Shown piece by piece: positions 10,793 through 24,755 of a stretch of 64,000 bases of DNA (the first letter of the stretch is position 1; each line of letters opens with the position of its first letter). Under the pieces are notes generated by a model. It was not told where the DNA came from. It made no database searches and saw nothing but the letters and a program-made list of their open reading frames with translations. The position numbers and the translations under genes were made by a program. Source of the DNA: Syngnathus acus (Eukaryota > Chordata > Actinopteri > Syngnathiformes > Syngnathidae); NCBI RefSeq assembly GCF_901709675.1, contig NC_051089.1, positions 11,707,976-11,771,975 on the forward strand, read 5' to 3'.

Positions 10793-13700
10793 CATATTAA
10801 TCAAGGATAATACTGTTATTTTTCCTACAGTATTTTGTTGGTGGTTTTTGGTGGGGCGGAAAGGATTAATGACATGTCTATACATTTAAATGGAGAAAGT
10901 TAAACGGGAATACAATTGAATGAGTTTACAAAATTTTCAAATGAGCCTGTAAAGGCTCTGAATCCTTTCCAAATGCGCTGTATGTGTAGAACTGTTTTCT
11001 TTTCTGCCTTATTAACTGTGTCCCGTTGCCTACGGCGGTCATTAATAAATGACCCATTTGCTTAATTGCAAAGAGCTTGCAGGACAAAGGCTAAGTAAAA
11101 AAAAAAAACAACACCTAGAGGCTTTTACTGTTTCTTCCTAAGCGTGAGCGAACAGGTAAGAGAGGTGGTCAAAACTAAATGAATATACGTAGTGTAAGTT
11201 GTAAGAGAGCCCTGCAGCATTAGCAGCAAATAGGCTCGAGGCCGCCGTGTCACATTGAATTTCTCCGTGACTCGTTTTCCAGACATGTGCATCGCTGCTT
11301 TGCATCTAATGTGAGTGTGACACAACAGAAGCTTCGGGTCGTTGTCTCTGTGCCATTGTGCTGAACAAGGTCCCCAAAAGTCACTCAGTCGCAGTGACCA
11401 TCTGTCATGGCCGCCGTTTGTCCACAAGATGTGGCTGCCATTTGCTTGCTAATAAATGTCACATGGAGGTTTGTCCTAATTACTCTCCACCAACGCGGGT
11501 CACTGCTAGGACGGGGGCTCAACTACACTGAGAGTTGACGAAAAGGACATGAAGATTGTGTTTCCTCCTGTTTCCATTCTTTGTGTTACACAATTATCCT
11601 CCTAAAATATAAAAATATACAGTTGTGGTTAGTCCACTTACTTGAATATCATGTTAACATTATCGTTTTATTGGCTACGGCTACATAGCAGCATTCCAAT
11701 TGTAACATCCTGAATGGAATATGCGGAACAAAACTTGAAAAGTTATATTTTAATCTTTGCATCCATTTTGGGGGAATATCCAGTTCATGGTAGTGTAACT
11801 GCATATATTTATCGTTCGATGACTGTCTTCCTCGTGTATTGACATTGTATTCCATACGTTTACAACAAAAACTTAGTTTTAACGTTTTACTATACGAAGT
11901 AGCTATAGCACAGTATATTGCCACAGAAAATCCAATTAGTCTAAAAAAATCACCAAACACATTCAAGGTGAAATGTGGCCTAATAAAGTGGTTTGGGTTT
12001 GAAAAACCTCAAAGCGCCTTAGGCTTCCCAGCGCTGTCACAAATTGCTAGTGAACGCTCACTGTGTATGCTCTTTTGTGGGAGATGACAAAAGTTGTTGT
12101 TATTAGGGTAGAATGGTGGGCTTTGTCTCCACTTTCTATATGCGCAGGCCTGAGTTACGTCCCAATGGAGCTTCTTTTGTCCAGGCATGGTGGAAAGCAG
12201 AGGAGGATGGGAGGGGGATGTGTAGCTATCAGATAGATAGGACGCTGGCTTCAGGTGGGGGTCACGTGACACCAAGAAAACAAAGAGGAACTTGGCCTTG
12301 GGGCAAGGGATTGCGAAACAACACAGACAGAAAGACGGAATCACTTGGCAAGAATTTTGTTTTTGTACACCAGCCTTAAACTCTAGACGCGGTCCTTGTA
12401 TGAGTTCCAGACGGTTTGAGGACTAGTGGTTGGGGTGAGAAGGAGGCCACTAGGGGAGTAGCACTGACATTTTCCACACACCTTTTACTTGAAGTGGAAG
12501 TCAACCACCAAATTTTCATTGTATGTTCTGTACAGCCCAACTAGTCAAAACACAGTGTTTGGATTCATGTTTCATTTGTGGAATATGAATTAAACAGGCA
12601 AAATCCATCTGTTTTTATCCATTTCAGGAGGGCACTTTAACAAATGTTGCTAGTCCGTCCTCCGTCCGTCCGTATTTGTAACATAATCGTCCGTCTGTCC
12701 ATCCTCGTTATTTCAAAAGGGCTTCATTCACCGGTTCGTCACTCCATCCATTGTCAGTCAAAAAAACTCAACCGTCCATCATAAGTCTGTGTTTGAACTT
12801 GTCTGCAAAATGGGCGTCCGTTGATGGATGGATGGATGGACCATTCTGCCCCTGGGATGAAATGCTCACTTCTGTGAATAATAGGATTGAATAATATCAC
12901 TGATAATATATATATATGTCTTTTTGTTGTGTTTCCCATGAGAATTTCTTTTTTGAAGTCCAAACAAATCAGATGTTGACCAGCTTTTGCAGTTTTTGGA
13001 ATGGTTTCCGGCGAATCTTAACTTGGGTCACATAAAACAAAGAAACATTTGTTAAGAGGGGCATTCTTGCTTGTGGAAAACCTGCTTATTTGTCTCTAAA
13101 CATTAAGTCAGTGAGGTGTTGACCAACAAATCAGTTAACTCCTCACGATTTCATCTCTTCTGAACTGTTTCCATAAACTATTAGGGTAAAAGTAATCCCC
13201 AGCAGGTGCTTAGAAGAAAGTGATAGCATCTCACTTTGACCACACACAGCACCAGTGATGAACCGCCCACACAAACACATTTCCCTCCCTCCCTCTCTTG
13301 ACCCTCCTGCGTGAATAAAAGTAATTTACTGCCCCTGAACACAACGGTGCCTCGCAGTTTCTGCACGGCAAGTTCAACTTAATCAGCGCCGAAAGCCCGC
13401 TTGTGACAGCAGCTTGATCACAGACGAGCAGCGCGGAATACGAGATTGGAAAGATGTCACGGCACAGTGGGAGGAGAAGGACATGCTCCTTTTCAACGAC
13501 ATGCACACGCATGACTCTTCTTTCGACACACACGCACACATGCATGCGTCTTGAAAAAGTAGTCATGGATCTGCATATAGTTTCATTGCTTAGCGCACAT
13601 CCCAGCGGGCTCGGGATCATATTGTTCAGGACCCAAGCTTCAGTCACACTATTTCCCTACATTTGCATCAATTCCTTGTTTTCATAATTCGTTTTTTTGT

Positions 13701-14140
13701 TTGCATTCGGTTCCTTCTTGGAAAACATACAGCACTTGTGCTCGTTTTTGCATCGTGTAGTATCGTGGAAAATCTTCCCCTCAGGGATTAATCTAGAACT
13801 TGTATGTGTGTGTGAGTGGCTCACGATAAATGAGCCAGTGTGCATGACTGGTCATGTGATGTGGTGTGTGAGACCAGTAACTGTGGGCCCTGATGGGATG
13901 TTTTTCTTGTGATTTGGCCAACACGTCATCCGCCTCTGTTTTATGTTTCCTTGCCCTTACAGTTGCGATTGTTCATTTGAATGTGTTGTTTGAGAGTTGA
14001 AATGAGGCTGTCACTAGTGAATGATGTGACTAATCAGATGGAACACTGCAAACGCCAAGAAGAAAGTCCAAATATAGTCATGATTAGTCAACACTAACGT
14101 GCGGTGTGTGCATTATAAACACTCAAACCTGCTAGCTTGT
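10793..14140. other. Intergenic DNA with simple repeats, no gene recognised
   Basis: TCCG-type repeats at about 12651-12673 and a GATG run at about 12823-12842. Two stretches (about 11020-11095 and 11425-11510) have dense AATTA/ATAAA cores in balanced context and might be conserved non-coding elements. Open frames of up to 138 codons (13231-13647, - strand) match no known protein. Confidence 0.4.
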
Positions 14141-14184
14141 TTTCCTAACCAACTCGCTGAGTCGCTGTGGATTTTGAGAGGGCT

Positions 14185-14660
14185 GGTATATTTTTACCCA
14201 AGGGTTAATTATTTTTGACTCAGCAGACTGGGTTGAAGTCCGCTAAACAATCATGGCTAAGCTCACAGCACTAAAGCACACTTTTGGAGCAGATAGGAAA
14301 CCAATTGCTTTATTTCTGCATGAGTATAATTTGTTCCATGGGCGGTTGAAAGTAGCAAGCGGAAATGCATGACGTCCGTGCGTCACCGTTTCAGTTGGGT
14401 TATTCAAATACGGCCCATGTAATCATTATTGTCATTCCAAATGTTTCCCAAATTAGAGTTTTGACCTTACTTGGAATATTGACAGCATTTAAACGTAGTT
14501 TTACCCCTTGTTGGATCAAATTCACATGCTGGGTAAAATCCTCAACCGGAAGCCTTGGGTATGAAAAACCCAGCAACGACTTGGTCTCTTTTGGACCTCG
14601 TGCTGGGTTTCATATTTCACCCAATTTGGGTTACTTTTGATCTCCCAGTTTTAAGAGTTT
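14185..14660. repeat. Degenerate fish repeat rich in ACCCA/TGGGT words
   Basis: Paired words such as TTACCCAAGGGTTAA, GCTGGGTAAAA, AAAACCCAGCA and ACCCAATTTGGGTTA recur on both strands, as in a common class of fish palindromic MITEs. A related patch lies at 59725-59775. Bounds are approximate. Confidence 0.4.
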
Positions 14661-17600
14661 TGTCCAATGACAGATTTTTCTTTTGTTCAATTATACTGCT
14701 AAGAAATGGAATAGAATCCACCACAAAGGTTGCTTTGTAATAACTTTTGTGAGGTTTACAAAAGCACCTACACATCCCAGCAGTACTTAATAGCATTACA
14801 GTAACACGGCTAGCTCCCCAATTGGGCCCGACAACTTCTTAACCTTCTATTCCAAATCCACCCTTCTGACATAATGAAGCCCATACGGACAGAACTTGCG
14901 AAGGTTGAGACAACAGCCTGCCTACAAATCCTCCATCTATCTGTTTGGTGATCCAATAACTGATAAATGTTCTTTGTCACACTCATTCCCTTTGGTAAAT
15001 ATTGATTTTGCTTTCGTTGCAAAGCTGTTGGGTTGGAGACAACTACCAAAATTAGTAATGCTCTTGTTCATTATCGTCCGCTGTTTGTTTACTTAATTTG
15101 ATTGGAGCATCACCTTCACAAAGGCACAATGTGCCCCCATCCTCTAGCCTGACAAGCCGGACCCAGTGTTGTACCGGGAGGCCGTTCACCACGACTCGAC
15201 TAGGCTTAAAATAAACCGACAAATCCAATTTGTTTACGTGCTGTGATGTATCCTTTGTGAGCAATGTCACTCTTCCATCCCGCAGCAATCAAACATTAAA
15301 CTCAGTTTATATAACCCAAAACGCACTGAGGCATTAAAACCCTCAGCAGAGCACTGGAAGCATTATTTTCAAGAAGACGTGATGGATGGATGGACGGACA
15401 CATGGATGGATGGACGGAAAGATGGAAATGGACTTCCTGTCGACCAGTCCAGGGTCTAACCTGCCTTTCGGTTGATGAGCTCCAACTCGTACGTGACTGA
15501 AGAGCGTCAGCGCTATCAAAAATAGATGGATGCCCACCAAGGAACCTATAGTCAAATTCCCACTCCCCAAGTTCATTGTCTTTCTTTTCCCTTCAATGAT
15601 GATTATTTTCTCACTTGTCTTCTCCTCATCAGTCATCCTAGTAACTCGTGTCGAAGCTTCTCCTCTTTCTCCAGGGCCGCTCTAATTGAACACGGGGTCG
15701 GTGGTGGTACAGAATCTTCCAGCTGAGTAGAGGAGAAAGACTTTAATTCCAGCTCTCAGGATGGGACTGTGACACACAATGGCCTCGCCATCCTCTCTGC
15801 CCCCATGGATTCTCTGCTGAAAGCCTTCTCCTCAGGCAGCTTTTTAATAGGCCCTCTCTAACGCTACATGCACACACACATAAACACACATGTATCGACG
15901 CACAAGCGCACATGCACCTTTGCAACAAAACGCATGTACCACGTCGGCTCATACGCACACACATTGAAAGTCGTTGACCCCCTGTGTGTAGCTGTCACTA
16001 GTGCTGCGGCTCACACTGCTTTGGCCTGTTTGAAGTGCTCCTAAGGCCACGTGACAGCCTTTTAACTCTCCATATCATGCAGAGGTGGAGCCGCTAAGCA
16101 AAGGCTACTTCTCTGACGAGTCATAATTGTAAGAAAAGCACTGAAAAACAGACTTTATGCAAGGTTCTTGGTGATTTTCTCCCATGTATTTTTGAAGCAC
16201 TTGATGCGCGCTGATTCACAAGGAAAGAAAGACCTGTGACAGCATGGTGCTGTTCCTGATTTTGAAGTGTAGAAAAAGTAATGAGAAGCTTGTTTAAGGG
16301 CAGATTGTGCAAGTGTAATGTCGATTTTAAATGTTTAGTTTTGTTGGCCTTGGTTGTATCCCCCCAAAGAGTTACAGGAGAACATGATCCATTCTGTGAT
16401 GCCGGTCGAAAATTGTACACTGATAATCACATCTTCATGTTTTAATACTTTTTCTAGCTCTTTCCAAGCCCATGATGTATACCACGCTACGTCACGTTAT
16501 ATGGGGAAGCGATCACACGCAAAAAAGATTACCATTCATGAGTGAGCCATGTGGAAACACGTGTTGTCACCACACACACCATTACATCATTTAACCGCAG
16601 TGCAGCATTTGGCAATGTGGTTCTTCTTTGTGATACGCACACAACTGCAGCCATAATAATACACTTAGTTTTAAATGAATGCTTCTGTGACAGTCTCAAT
16701 TACAAGTGAGCATTAATGTCATTGGAAATGTACAATTATTTTGGTATTGTGTTTATTACAGCTTGGTCGGTTTTTAATAGAAATGAGCTGGAAAGCCACT
16801 TTATGGTGTTAAAAACGTGACAGACGAGGCCAAGGCTCCCCAATTTCTGCTACAAAACAAACCAACAAAAATCCTTTGATTTCGACAACATGGCCGAAAA
16901 TAAGTAATAACTGTGCTCCTCATCTTTGAATTTGTGCTTTACTTCACGTTTCTTCAATGTTGTGTTGTGGTTTCTCAACACAGCCTTGGCAGAAGGGTTA
17001 AAGCTTGCGCCGATTTACAGCTGACTGGCAAACAAACAAACAAACCATGGCTCAAACTCAAAATGTGTCCAGGGCAGGAATAATTTTAGACTTAGGTTTT
17101 TTTCCCCCCAAGTTTCTGTGAGAAAAGTGCACTAAAAGCTATGACTGAAATTGTGAGGGAAACTGTAGATGAAGACAGCGATTGAACCTCTGCCATTACT
17201 TCCTTATTTTGAAGTTAATTTACATAATAAATTAGATCAAATGGCACAATTAAACCTTGGATTAAACATTATTGCGACTTTTGACATTGTTTAGGTCAAG
17301 CTGTCTTTTCAAAAGAAGCTTATTTTAAAAATCCCTACAAATTTGAGACCTCCAAATTCCATACACTATTCAAGGCCTGAATTTATAGAATTCCAAATAA
17401 ATCAAAATCAAACAATTGGTTCCATTGGGGTAAATACGTGTGTATCATTCTGATTCTTTATATGCCATTCTGTTGCTAAATAATGTCCAGGTTATAGCTC
17501 AGCTAATGGTGCATTCATCTGGAACATTGTAATGATTTTTCAATAGGAACTACTTGAGATGTCTGAAGAGTTGTACATTATCAACTGATCTTCCCAAACA

Positions 17601-20424
17601 ATCAGGACAGTAAGTATTTAACAACTTCACTAAAATAGTGAAAATTAAATACTATTCATGAGAAGAGCGCAGTAAGAATAGCTCATGTAACTTTAATCAT
17701 CAATTGTTGTAAATTCTCATGAGTTTAGCTTTTATTGTAGAATTTAGAGGCGATGGAAGTGCAAAGGACAGTTTTTTTTCTTATTTTTTAGGAAATTCCA
17801 CCAAGATCCTTGTTCTATTGCTAGTACAATTGTTCCCATTTTCTATACTTTTATAGACCTGGGAATTTATGATTTCAAATTCCATATTTTTCTTTCTTGC
17901 TTAGGAACCCTGTTATAAATAAATTAGACTACATGTGGGTTTGTACTCCGGCCAGCAGTTTTTGGTGCTGTGCTATATTTGTTCAGCCCAGGCTATTGGA
18001 TCTTTGCTGATGTGTTTTTGCCCTGAATAAGAATTCTGCCTGCTGGAAAGAGTCGAGGTTGGTGTGCAACATCTTGGCATTCATCTCTTCCCTTCTTTTC
18101 GTGCCATCGTCTCTCCTCCGTCACCCTGTGGCCTGACTTTTCCATTTCCTGCCGCCACCGTCTTCCAATCTCCCCGGACTGGACGTGTGCCTTAGTGACA
18201 TAAAAAGACCGTGTTCAGTCAGGATAGGACGTGCGAGAGCCAGCTTATCCGCTCAGTGTGACACCTATTTGCTATTGATCTGGACAGTGTGGAGGGGAGC
18301 AAGGGCACCTTTTTGTTTGTATCTAGAAGGAGAAAAAAAAACAGGGGAAACATAAGCGTTGGTCCTGTTTCTATTCGCCTCGGCATGCTTATCTGATTGA
18401 TAAACAAGGTCGTTTCGAGGATGCCACAGCGGCAGAAAACGAGGCGGCTGATGCAGCAGCATGCTTGTAAACCGGCGCTCTGTGCCAATGTGTATAGGGC
18501 ATGAGGCCATTGATCTGTAGGGAGAATTAATTTGCTCTGACACTAAAGCAGGGGACAGCTAACTTTGTCGTTAGCCGGTGTCGGAGCCAGGCAACATTCA
18601 ATGTTTTTGCTAACCGGGGCAAAAAGAGCAGAGCACTTACAACGGTGCCAAATAAGCTATTTTGACGCACACAAACAACCAAGGACAATAATTCCAATCT
18701 TTTTCAGTGGAATAAAAGCATTTTCTAGCAGACTGAAGTTCCATATGGTGAGAGTTCAGCATCTTCCTGCCTATTTGCACTTTGCTTTATATGAATTCAC
18801 CCATTCATGTTGTTTTGGGTGTTCTTTGCATTATTGCCTCAAGATGGTGCCATAATCCTAGTTCCGTAGGAAAGTACTAATTGATGTCAAGGAATTATGT
18901 TTTATGTCAGGAAGGAGATATGTTTAGCTTGCGGTGTTCGCGGAGGTGACATGTTTTTGCAGTGCTGAGTGGCTAATGAAAGGACAGTTTTTCAAAAACC
19001 ATATGAGGCCGATACTTTTGCCCAGGCATCCAAAATCCATCCACATAACGCGTGTAACTTCCTCGGCGCTGCCTCCCAGTCTTGGTAAATGTGTGGTCAC
19101 TGTTGATGTGGCATTCTCTCCGAGGCACAGGAAGTGGGTTTTCGAAAATACAATTAAATGACATGTCACAAAACAATTCTTTTGGATCCAATTTAAAATT
19201 GTCCCCAAACATCAGTGTATTCCCACACCCAGGAGATTTGAAGTTCAGTGCTCCGACTGATATTTATTGTTGTGCATCACATGGCAAATAATGTGGTTTC
19301 AGTGCAACATGATATGGTCTCACATGTATTACCCACAGCGTTGAAGAGTTATGCAATTAGCCTGAACACAAAATACACACACTACCCAACACAGCAAAAC
19401 AAGCCGTGTTGTTGTTAAACTGCTTTGGTTACTGTATTAGAACTTTACATAGCAAATCACAGCATATCCCGATAGCTTTTCAACAAAGGTTTACAATATA
19501 ATGTCATTCTTTATTCGCAATTACTGAATTAAATGCAGTTCTCTCATGCACATGTCATTCCATTTTAGTCTTTGAATAAAGAAAGATCAGTATTTTTATT
19601 AGAATGGCCCTAATGGTATTACATTAGCCGTCTGAATGCACCCATGTGTAATACGTACATGTAAATTGAGTGGAAACCAAGTCATCAAACCTTAGCAAGT
19701 GTGTGGCCTTGAAGTATAATTTATTGGAAAACAATTCAGCTAATTTGCTCACATATTAATTAATCACTTGGGAAAGAAATGAACATAGCAATGTAGCTAC
19801 TGTGTATCCATCAAGTGAGCAGAACACAAAGTCATAATGACATAGTGATGAATGGGGATTAATAGTTAAACACAGGAATGAATGCGAATGCGCCTGTGGA
19901 TGAGTTCATCAATGAAACCACCAGGAGTCATGAATTTCCTCTCAATGTATGATTACATGTCTGAAAAGATTTCCACGTAACAGATTATAGTGTGCATTGG
20001 CATTTATTTTGCAATTTGAAACAGTTTGCAGGTGTCGTAATAGTGGTCTGTGACATGCTTGCACTAAAATATCATGAGGATCGGGAATTACAACACCCCC
20101 CCTCATCTTTTTAGAGGCTTCCTGAAATGTAAATGAGCTACTGCCAGCCAACATGTATTGCAGATGCTGATGGTTCCATTAATTGAGCTGAAAGAGGCGA
20201 GAATCTCTTGAAATGGTTGAATTTCAATTGACGAATATGAACTTTGAGTACATGACAAAGAATAAGGAGGACTCGAACAAGAAGCACATGTAGTTGCATC
20301 TTTTATATTTCTGTGGCATACTTTGTAGTTTCATTGGATTTTATAATTCACCCTGAACTGTAATTAACCAGGTCTCGCAAAGGCTATTGCGCCTAGTGAT
20401 GAAATCTTTTTATCATTATTACAG
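14661..20424. other. Intergenic DNA, no gene recognised
   Basis: Holds GATG/GACG microsatellites at about 15380-15415 and CA-rich tracts at about 15868-15965. Some balanced-composition stretches, for example about 18490-18550 and 20150-20260, could be conserved non-coding elements. No transposase or reverse transcriptase frame recognised. Confidence 0.4.
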
Positions 20425-20525
20425 AGTCCCGCTCATCCCGACTCACAATTCGCCCTCAGGCGGGCCGATGTGCGCATGTTTGTGTTTGACAACGAAGGGG
20501 CTCTCCCAGGCTCCGGGGCCCGCAG
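20425..20525 (+). other. Exon-like segment of unknown identity
   Basis: A 101-base GC-rich segment bounded by a good acceptor (tttttatcattattacag) and a good donor (CGCAG then gtaatg). One forward frame is open throughout, reading about 34 residues that include RRADVRMFVFDNEGA. I do not recognise the peptide. It could be an orphan exon, part of a long non-coding RNA, a conserved element, or chance. Confidence 0.25.
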
Positions 20526-23081
20526 GTAATGAGGACTCGTCTGCTGAAACGTGCATATTCCCTTCATCCCCGTGGGTTTGTGAGAGGGTGTGGCCCGACG
20601 TGCGTGTCTGGGAAGATGTGATTTCGCAATGACAAAGCACTGTAATAGTACGCTAGGCCTCAGGACTCTGGATAATCCGTCGGTTAACCAACAAAGCTCC
20701 CGGAACACCCACACTCTAAAGGTTCTAAAGGCTTCACAGTGGGTGAGAGTGGAAGGAATAAGAACAGACTTGAAGAGAATGAAGTTGGTTTTTTTTCTAA
20801 ACAATGTAACTGGATGGCCATGTAGCTTTCATGCAGATTAACAGTGCTCCTTCCAAATCCTTTACCTTAACATCTCTCAGACTGTCCCTGTGAGTGATTG
20901 AATGTTTGCTCAGCCTGTTTCTTCTTGCACCGACTCTCATGCTTTTCCACCCCAAAATACAGTCTTACAGCAAATCAAATCTTGGAGATAAACGCCTTTG
21001 TGTGCTGGTGCTGAAGCCATGTGTCTGCATCTTAAAGAAGCGGCTTGGATAGATTGTCATCTTACTTTCTTCTGCTGACGCTTTATCTGAATCTCTCACA
21101 CTGGTCCGTTGTTGGTAGGATTGATGCCACGCATCGCAAAGCTGGAAGACAGTCAGTACATTTCCAAATGCATCTCTCTGCGTGTTAATGTATGATTTAG
21201 TCCGAGTGATCAGAGATGTTAACGAGTCAATCTTTCAAAGCAATAGATAAAAATACACTGTGAATGGTCTCCCAAGCTTGATTGCCGACGCCACTGTGAC
21301 GTAGTTCCGATCTTGCAGTGATCAGCAAATTTATTTCTTCAGAGACATTAAAGGCATTTTATTCATGTCACTCACAGCTCTAACAAAGCAGTCAGATTCC
21401 TCCGCGTTTGAAAAATGTGCAACCGACTGTTTAATGAAAATGGAAAATACTGCTCCCGTTTGACTTACTATTTTACTGGATGGATTTTTCTGTCTTTTCA
21501 TTTTCCCAGCGTTGTTATAAGAGCAGGAAGTTAACTGGAAACTAATTTGCCGATCACTGGCGAGATTGAAAGTACATCGCTGCGTCACTGACTTGGTGCA
21601 CAGTCCATTCATTAGAAAGGAAATATTTAACAGCTGAACATGCAACGGTCAACTAAACGTCAATTAACCCATCATGGATATTGTTTATCTTCAAGAGGTT
21701 TTATGTAAATACACACCCCATTGCCCAAAAACAATGTCTTTGCATTTTACTCTACTGGTTGGTCTGATTTGTTCAAAGTACGTGATGAGCAGTGTCTCTA
21801 TTTAGTGAATAAAGTTTTTCCAGTTGTGATTAAATGGAAGCAGCCTTGCATATCTCTTTGGAGGTCACCACTCTTTACATAATGCAGTTTTGCTTTAATG
21901 ATCTGAACCGGCTGGCAGAAGGCATTTTAAAATAATTCAGTTATATTTTGAGAATGAGTCTCAGAAAGGTCTCTTAATCTCATCCTCTGTTTTGAATTGA
22001 AAAGAATAAAATAATCGATTCAAGACATGATTATACAATCCGAAATAATTGGTGTCAGATTTATGGATTCATTTTGATTGTAATGACATCCTCAATTACA
22101 ACCGGAATGTTTACTTTTTAAGCTTTTATCCAACAAACCTGGACAATCCAATCCTCTACGCTAGACCTAAAATATGTAGAAAAACTGAACATGACATTTC
22201 TATTCCAAATGACTCACAATTTGTTTGCTGTGAGGGCAAAGCATTACTGCACTTTGCATTGGATTCTACATTTAATATTGACCTCTGGAACTCACTTTAA
22301 AATACAATGCACTATATCAATTTTTAAAATCCCACCTCAATAATAACATTAATGTCCTGATAAATGGCAGGTGTAGGCATAAAAGCAGCGGTCATGTTAT
22401 TTTCTGCAGGTTATCTGGGAGCATTGACTGCAGGGGGAGTCAACAACATTACCTTATTGAATGCAAATAGCCTTGTTGTGTTCATCCACTGTTTTTTTTT
22501 TTTATTCCTTTGCAAGAATACGGCCGATTGCACAGCCTGGCTGAGCTTCAATACATTCAATGCATCGAAAATGTCCCTATGTTGCTTTACTCCATTAGAC
22601 TTCATTGGTTAGAGCATTTCTGCCTTTGCATGTGCGCTTGAAATTACATTAGTCCCTTCATTCCTCGAAACAAACTGTCAAAGCAATGGCTTCAGTTCAA
22701 TTGTCTGGTATCTGTGGAGGCACTCGAGAACTTGTTTTTTTCATACCAGAAACTTGGCTTACTGCTGCCTGTCGTTTAATTATCCCTTCAAATTAACCAA
22801 TGCCTGGACACTGTCAAGCTTGAATGCATTAGAGCGAGCACATGCATTTGCTCTCTAAGCACCTCTCCATCAGTGAGTGTGTGTAATTGCTGGTCTCACC
22901 TCTGGGCTTTTAAGAAAAGAAGACAGGAAGTACTGATAGCTAGCTATTAGTCTAACAACCATTCATACATTTCTAAAGAGGGATAGTGGTGAAAGTTAAT
23001 CAACAGAAATGGTCCAGATCACTCCCAGTCTGTTAGCATGTTATACATTTGGTGTGTATTGTTGTGATGCGATTGACCCTC
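20526..23081. other. Intergenic DNA, nothing recognised
   Basis: Composition becomes AT-rich after about 20650. No gene or clear repeat family seen. The 22780-22890 stretch is CNE-like (TTTAATTATCCCTTCAAATT in balanced context), which is inference only. Confidence 0.4.
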
Positions 23082-23162
23082 GCCCCCAGTCAGTCGGGAT
23101 AGGCTCTAGCTCATCCGCGACCCTAATAGGGGCAAGTTTTGTAGAAAATCAATAGATTGATG
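23082..23162 (+). mobile_element. 3' fragment of the fish SINE-like repeat
   Basis: Reads GTCGGGATAGGCTCTAGCTC, then ATCCGCGACCCTAATAGGGG and AGAAAATCAAT, matching the common GGGATAGGCTCCAGC...CGCGACCCTAATGAGGATAAG 3' end. Opposite orientation to the 10.7-kb fragment. Confidence 0.65.
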
Positions 23163-24639
23163 CAAGAGCTTGTGTGTGGTCTTAGATTTGTTGCCGCAAA
23201 TTGTAACATCAGCAATTTGCTTATCCATCTTGAGTATCCAGATGAATGACCAAGCTGTTTAAAGAGGGAGACTGACGGAATGGACATTTTGCTGACTATA
23301 GACCATTGAAGACTTCCCAAAAATGATGGGCCAAGCACTGACCGAAGTGGATTTTCCTATGTCAGTGTAATAATCTCCAACCGGGTCAAGTACCGAGGAA
23401 TCTTTCAGTCTGGCACTGACGGACCTTTCACCCATTTCACTGACGACTGACGGAAACAGGCACAGTGTGTCCTGCACATATGTTGACCGGGTTCATAAAA
23501 AGGCCTCAAAATACTTGCAATAAGTTAAATCCATAGATGTGACTACTCAATAGTTCATTTTGGACTCTTCTGCTCTGTAGTGCTAAAAAAATGCTTTAAG
23601 TATTCCCATAGTTTATTTTAGAGTCAACAAACGATGCTTTTTTTTGGGGGGCTGGGACAGTCTGTGCTGGTAATGAGACCAAGTGTGGCCAGGCGGCTGG
23701 ACAAATGAATAAAACAACTACAGAATCACTGGCTGTGTTTGATTTGCCTTCACTAATTGAAAGAGACCATCTGATAAATTGAGGGGATGGGATGTACATC
23801 AGAATAGCAAGAGGCACCTCTTTGTTGTCCCCCATTGCCAAGCAAATCACACCCCAGCCTGTGTTGGAACACCCAGAGGGGAGTGTGTTTCCTGTATGTA
23901 TGTGTGTGTGTCAGAAAGAGAAAGCGAGAGAGCGCAAAAGAGAGAGAAGCTAGGATGTGTGCACAAGCGGCCCCACTGAAAGCAAATGAAGGAGCACTTG
24001 TGTCAGCATTCTAGTGAGAGCAATGAGCCAAAAGCTACAACACCACCCTTTTCTTTCTGTGCAGATTAGTAAGAGCACGCCCGCTTCTTTTTCCATGTAT
24101 TGCACTTAACACACACAGCTCGTGCGATAGTGAAAAAATATATCTGCTTAAAGGATCCGGTGGCTGGGTCATCGCGGGGCTTTTCCACGTCCGGACGACG
24201 AGGCGTTCTAAAGCGGGCACGCCAGCGGCCTGCCCAAGGGGAAGATGCATTTTTGGATTGGAGACGCAGCTAGCTAGCTAATTGCACGTTGCAATTGCAT
24301 GGGCTAATCACTCATGCAAACAATGTGTCACTGGGCCCTGTTTGAGCCACACCCATAAAATCTGGAAAACCGAAATAGGGAAAATTTGTTTAATTAACAG
24401 GGTACCTCTACAATTCAGTCCTACGATATGTTGTTCCCAGTCTTTGCACATTTTCAGCAATTATCTTCGAACAAATGTACTCTGATACACATCTGAATTC
24501 ATTATACAGGGTCTTTAACAGCAAATTTGTCTCGCCTGTAATGTGATTTTACAGTGTACAAGTTCCCCTGCTATTATATACAGTCAACCTGCTGTGAATA
24601 GCAAAAAGCTCCTCCCATAGTATTTAGCTCATTTCCTAA

Positions 24640-24755
24640 AAAGATTTACAAATGCCCACAGATGCCACAAGATGGTTTGCAAACCAGTATTTGTGTCTAA
24701 ATGAAGCACTTCACGTCACTGTCATATAGTTCCTTGGCATAAAAATGCCACATGG
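24640..24755 (+). repeat. Diverged interspersed repeat, copy 2 of 2
   Basis: Matches 4268-4385 in order and orientation. Just upstream (about 24581) is TACAGTCAACCTGCTGTG, a plausible Tigger-type terminus next to TA. Confidence 0.5.

Noticed and set aside
13231-13647. 138-codon open frame on the - strand
   Set aside because: No domain recognised and overlapping frames of similar length on both strands; probably chance.
15052-15288. 78-codon - strand frame with a protein-like texture (RVVVNGLPVQHWVRLVRLED)
   Set aside because: Looked briefly like a piece of an old retroelement polyprotein, but I can name no motif and it is too short to support.
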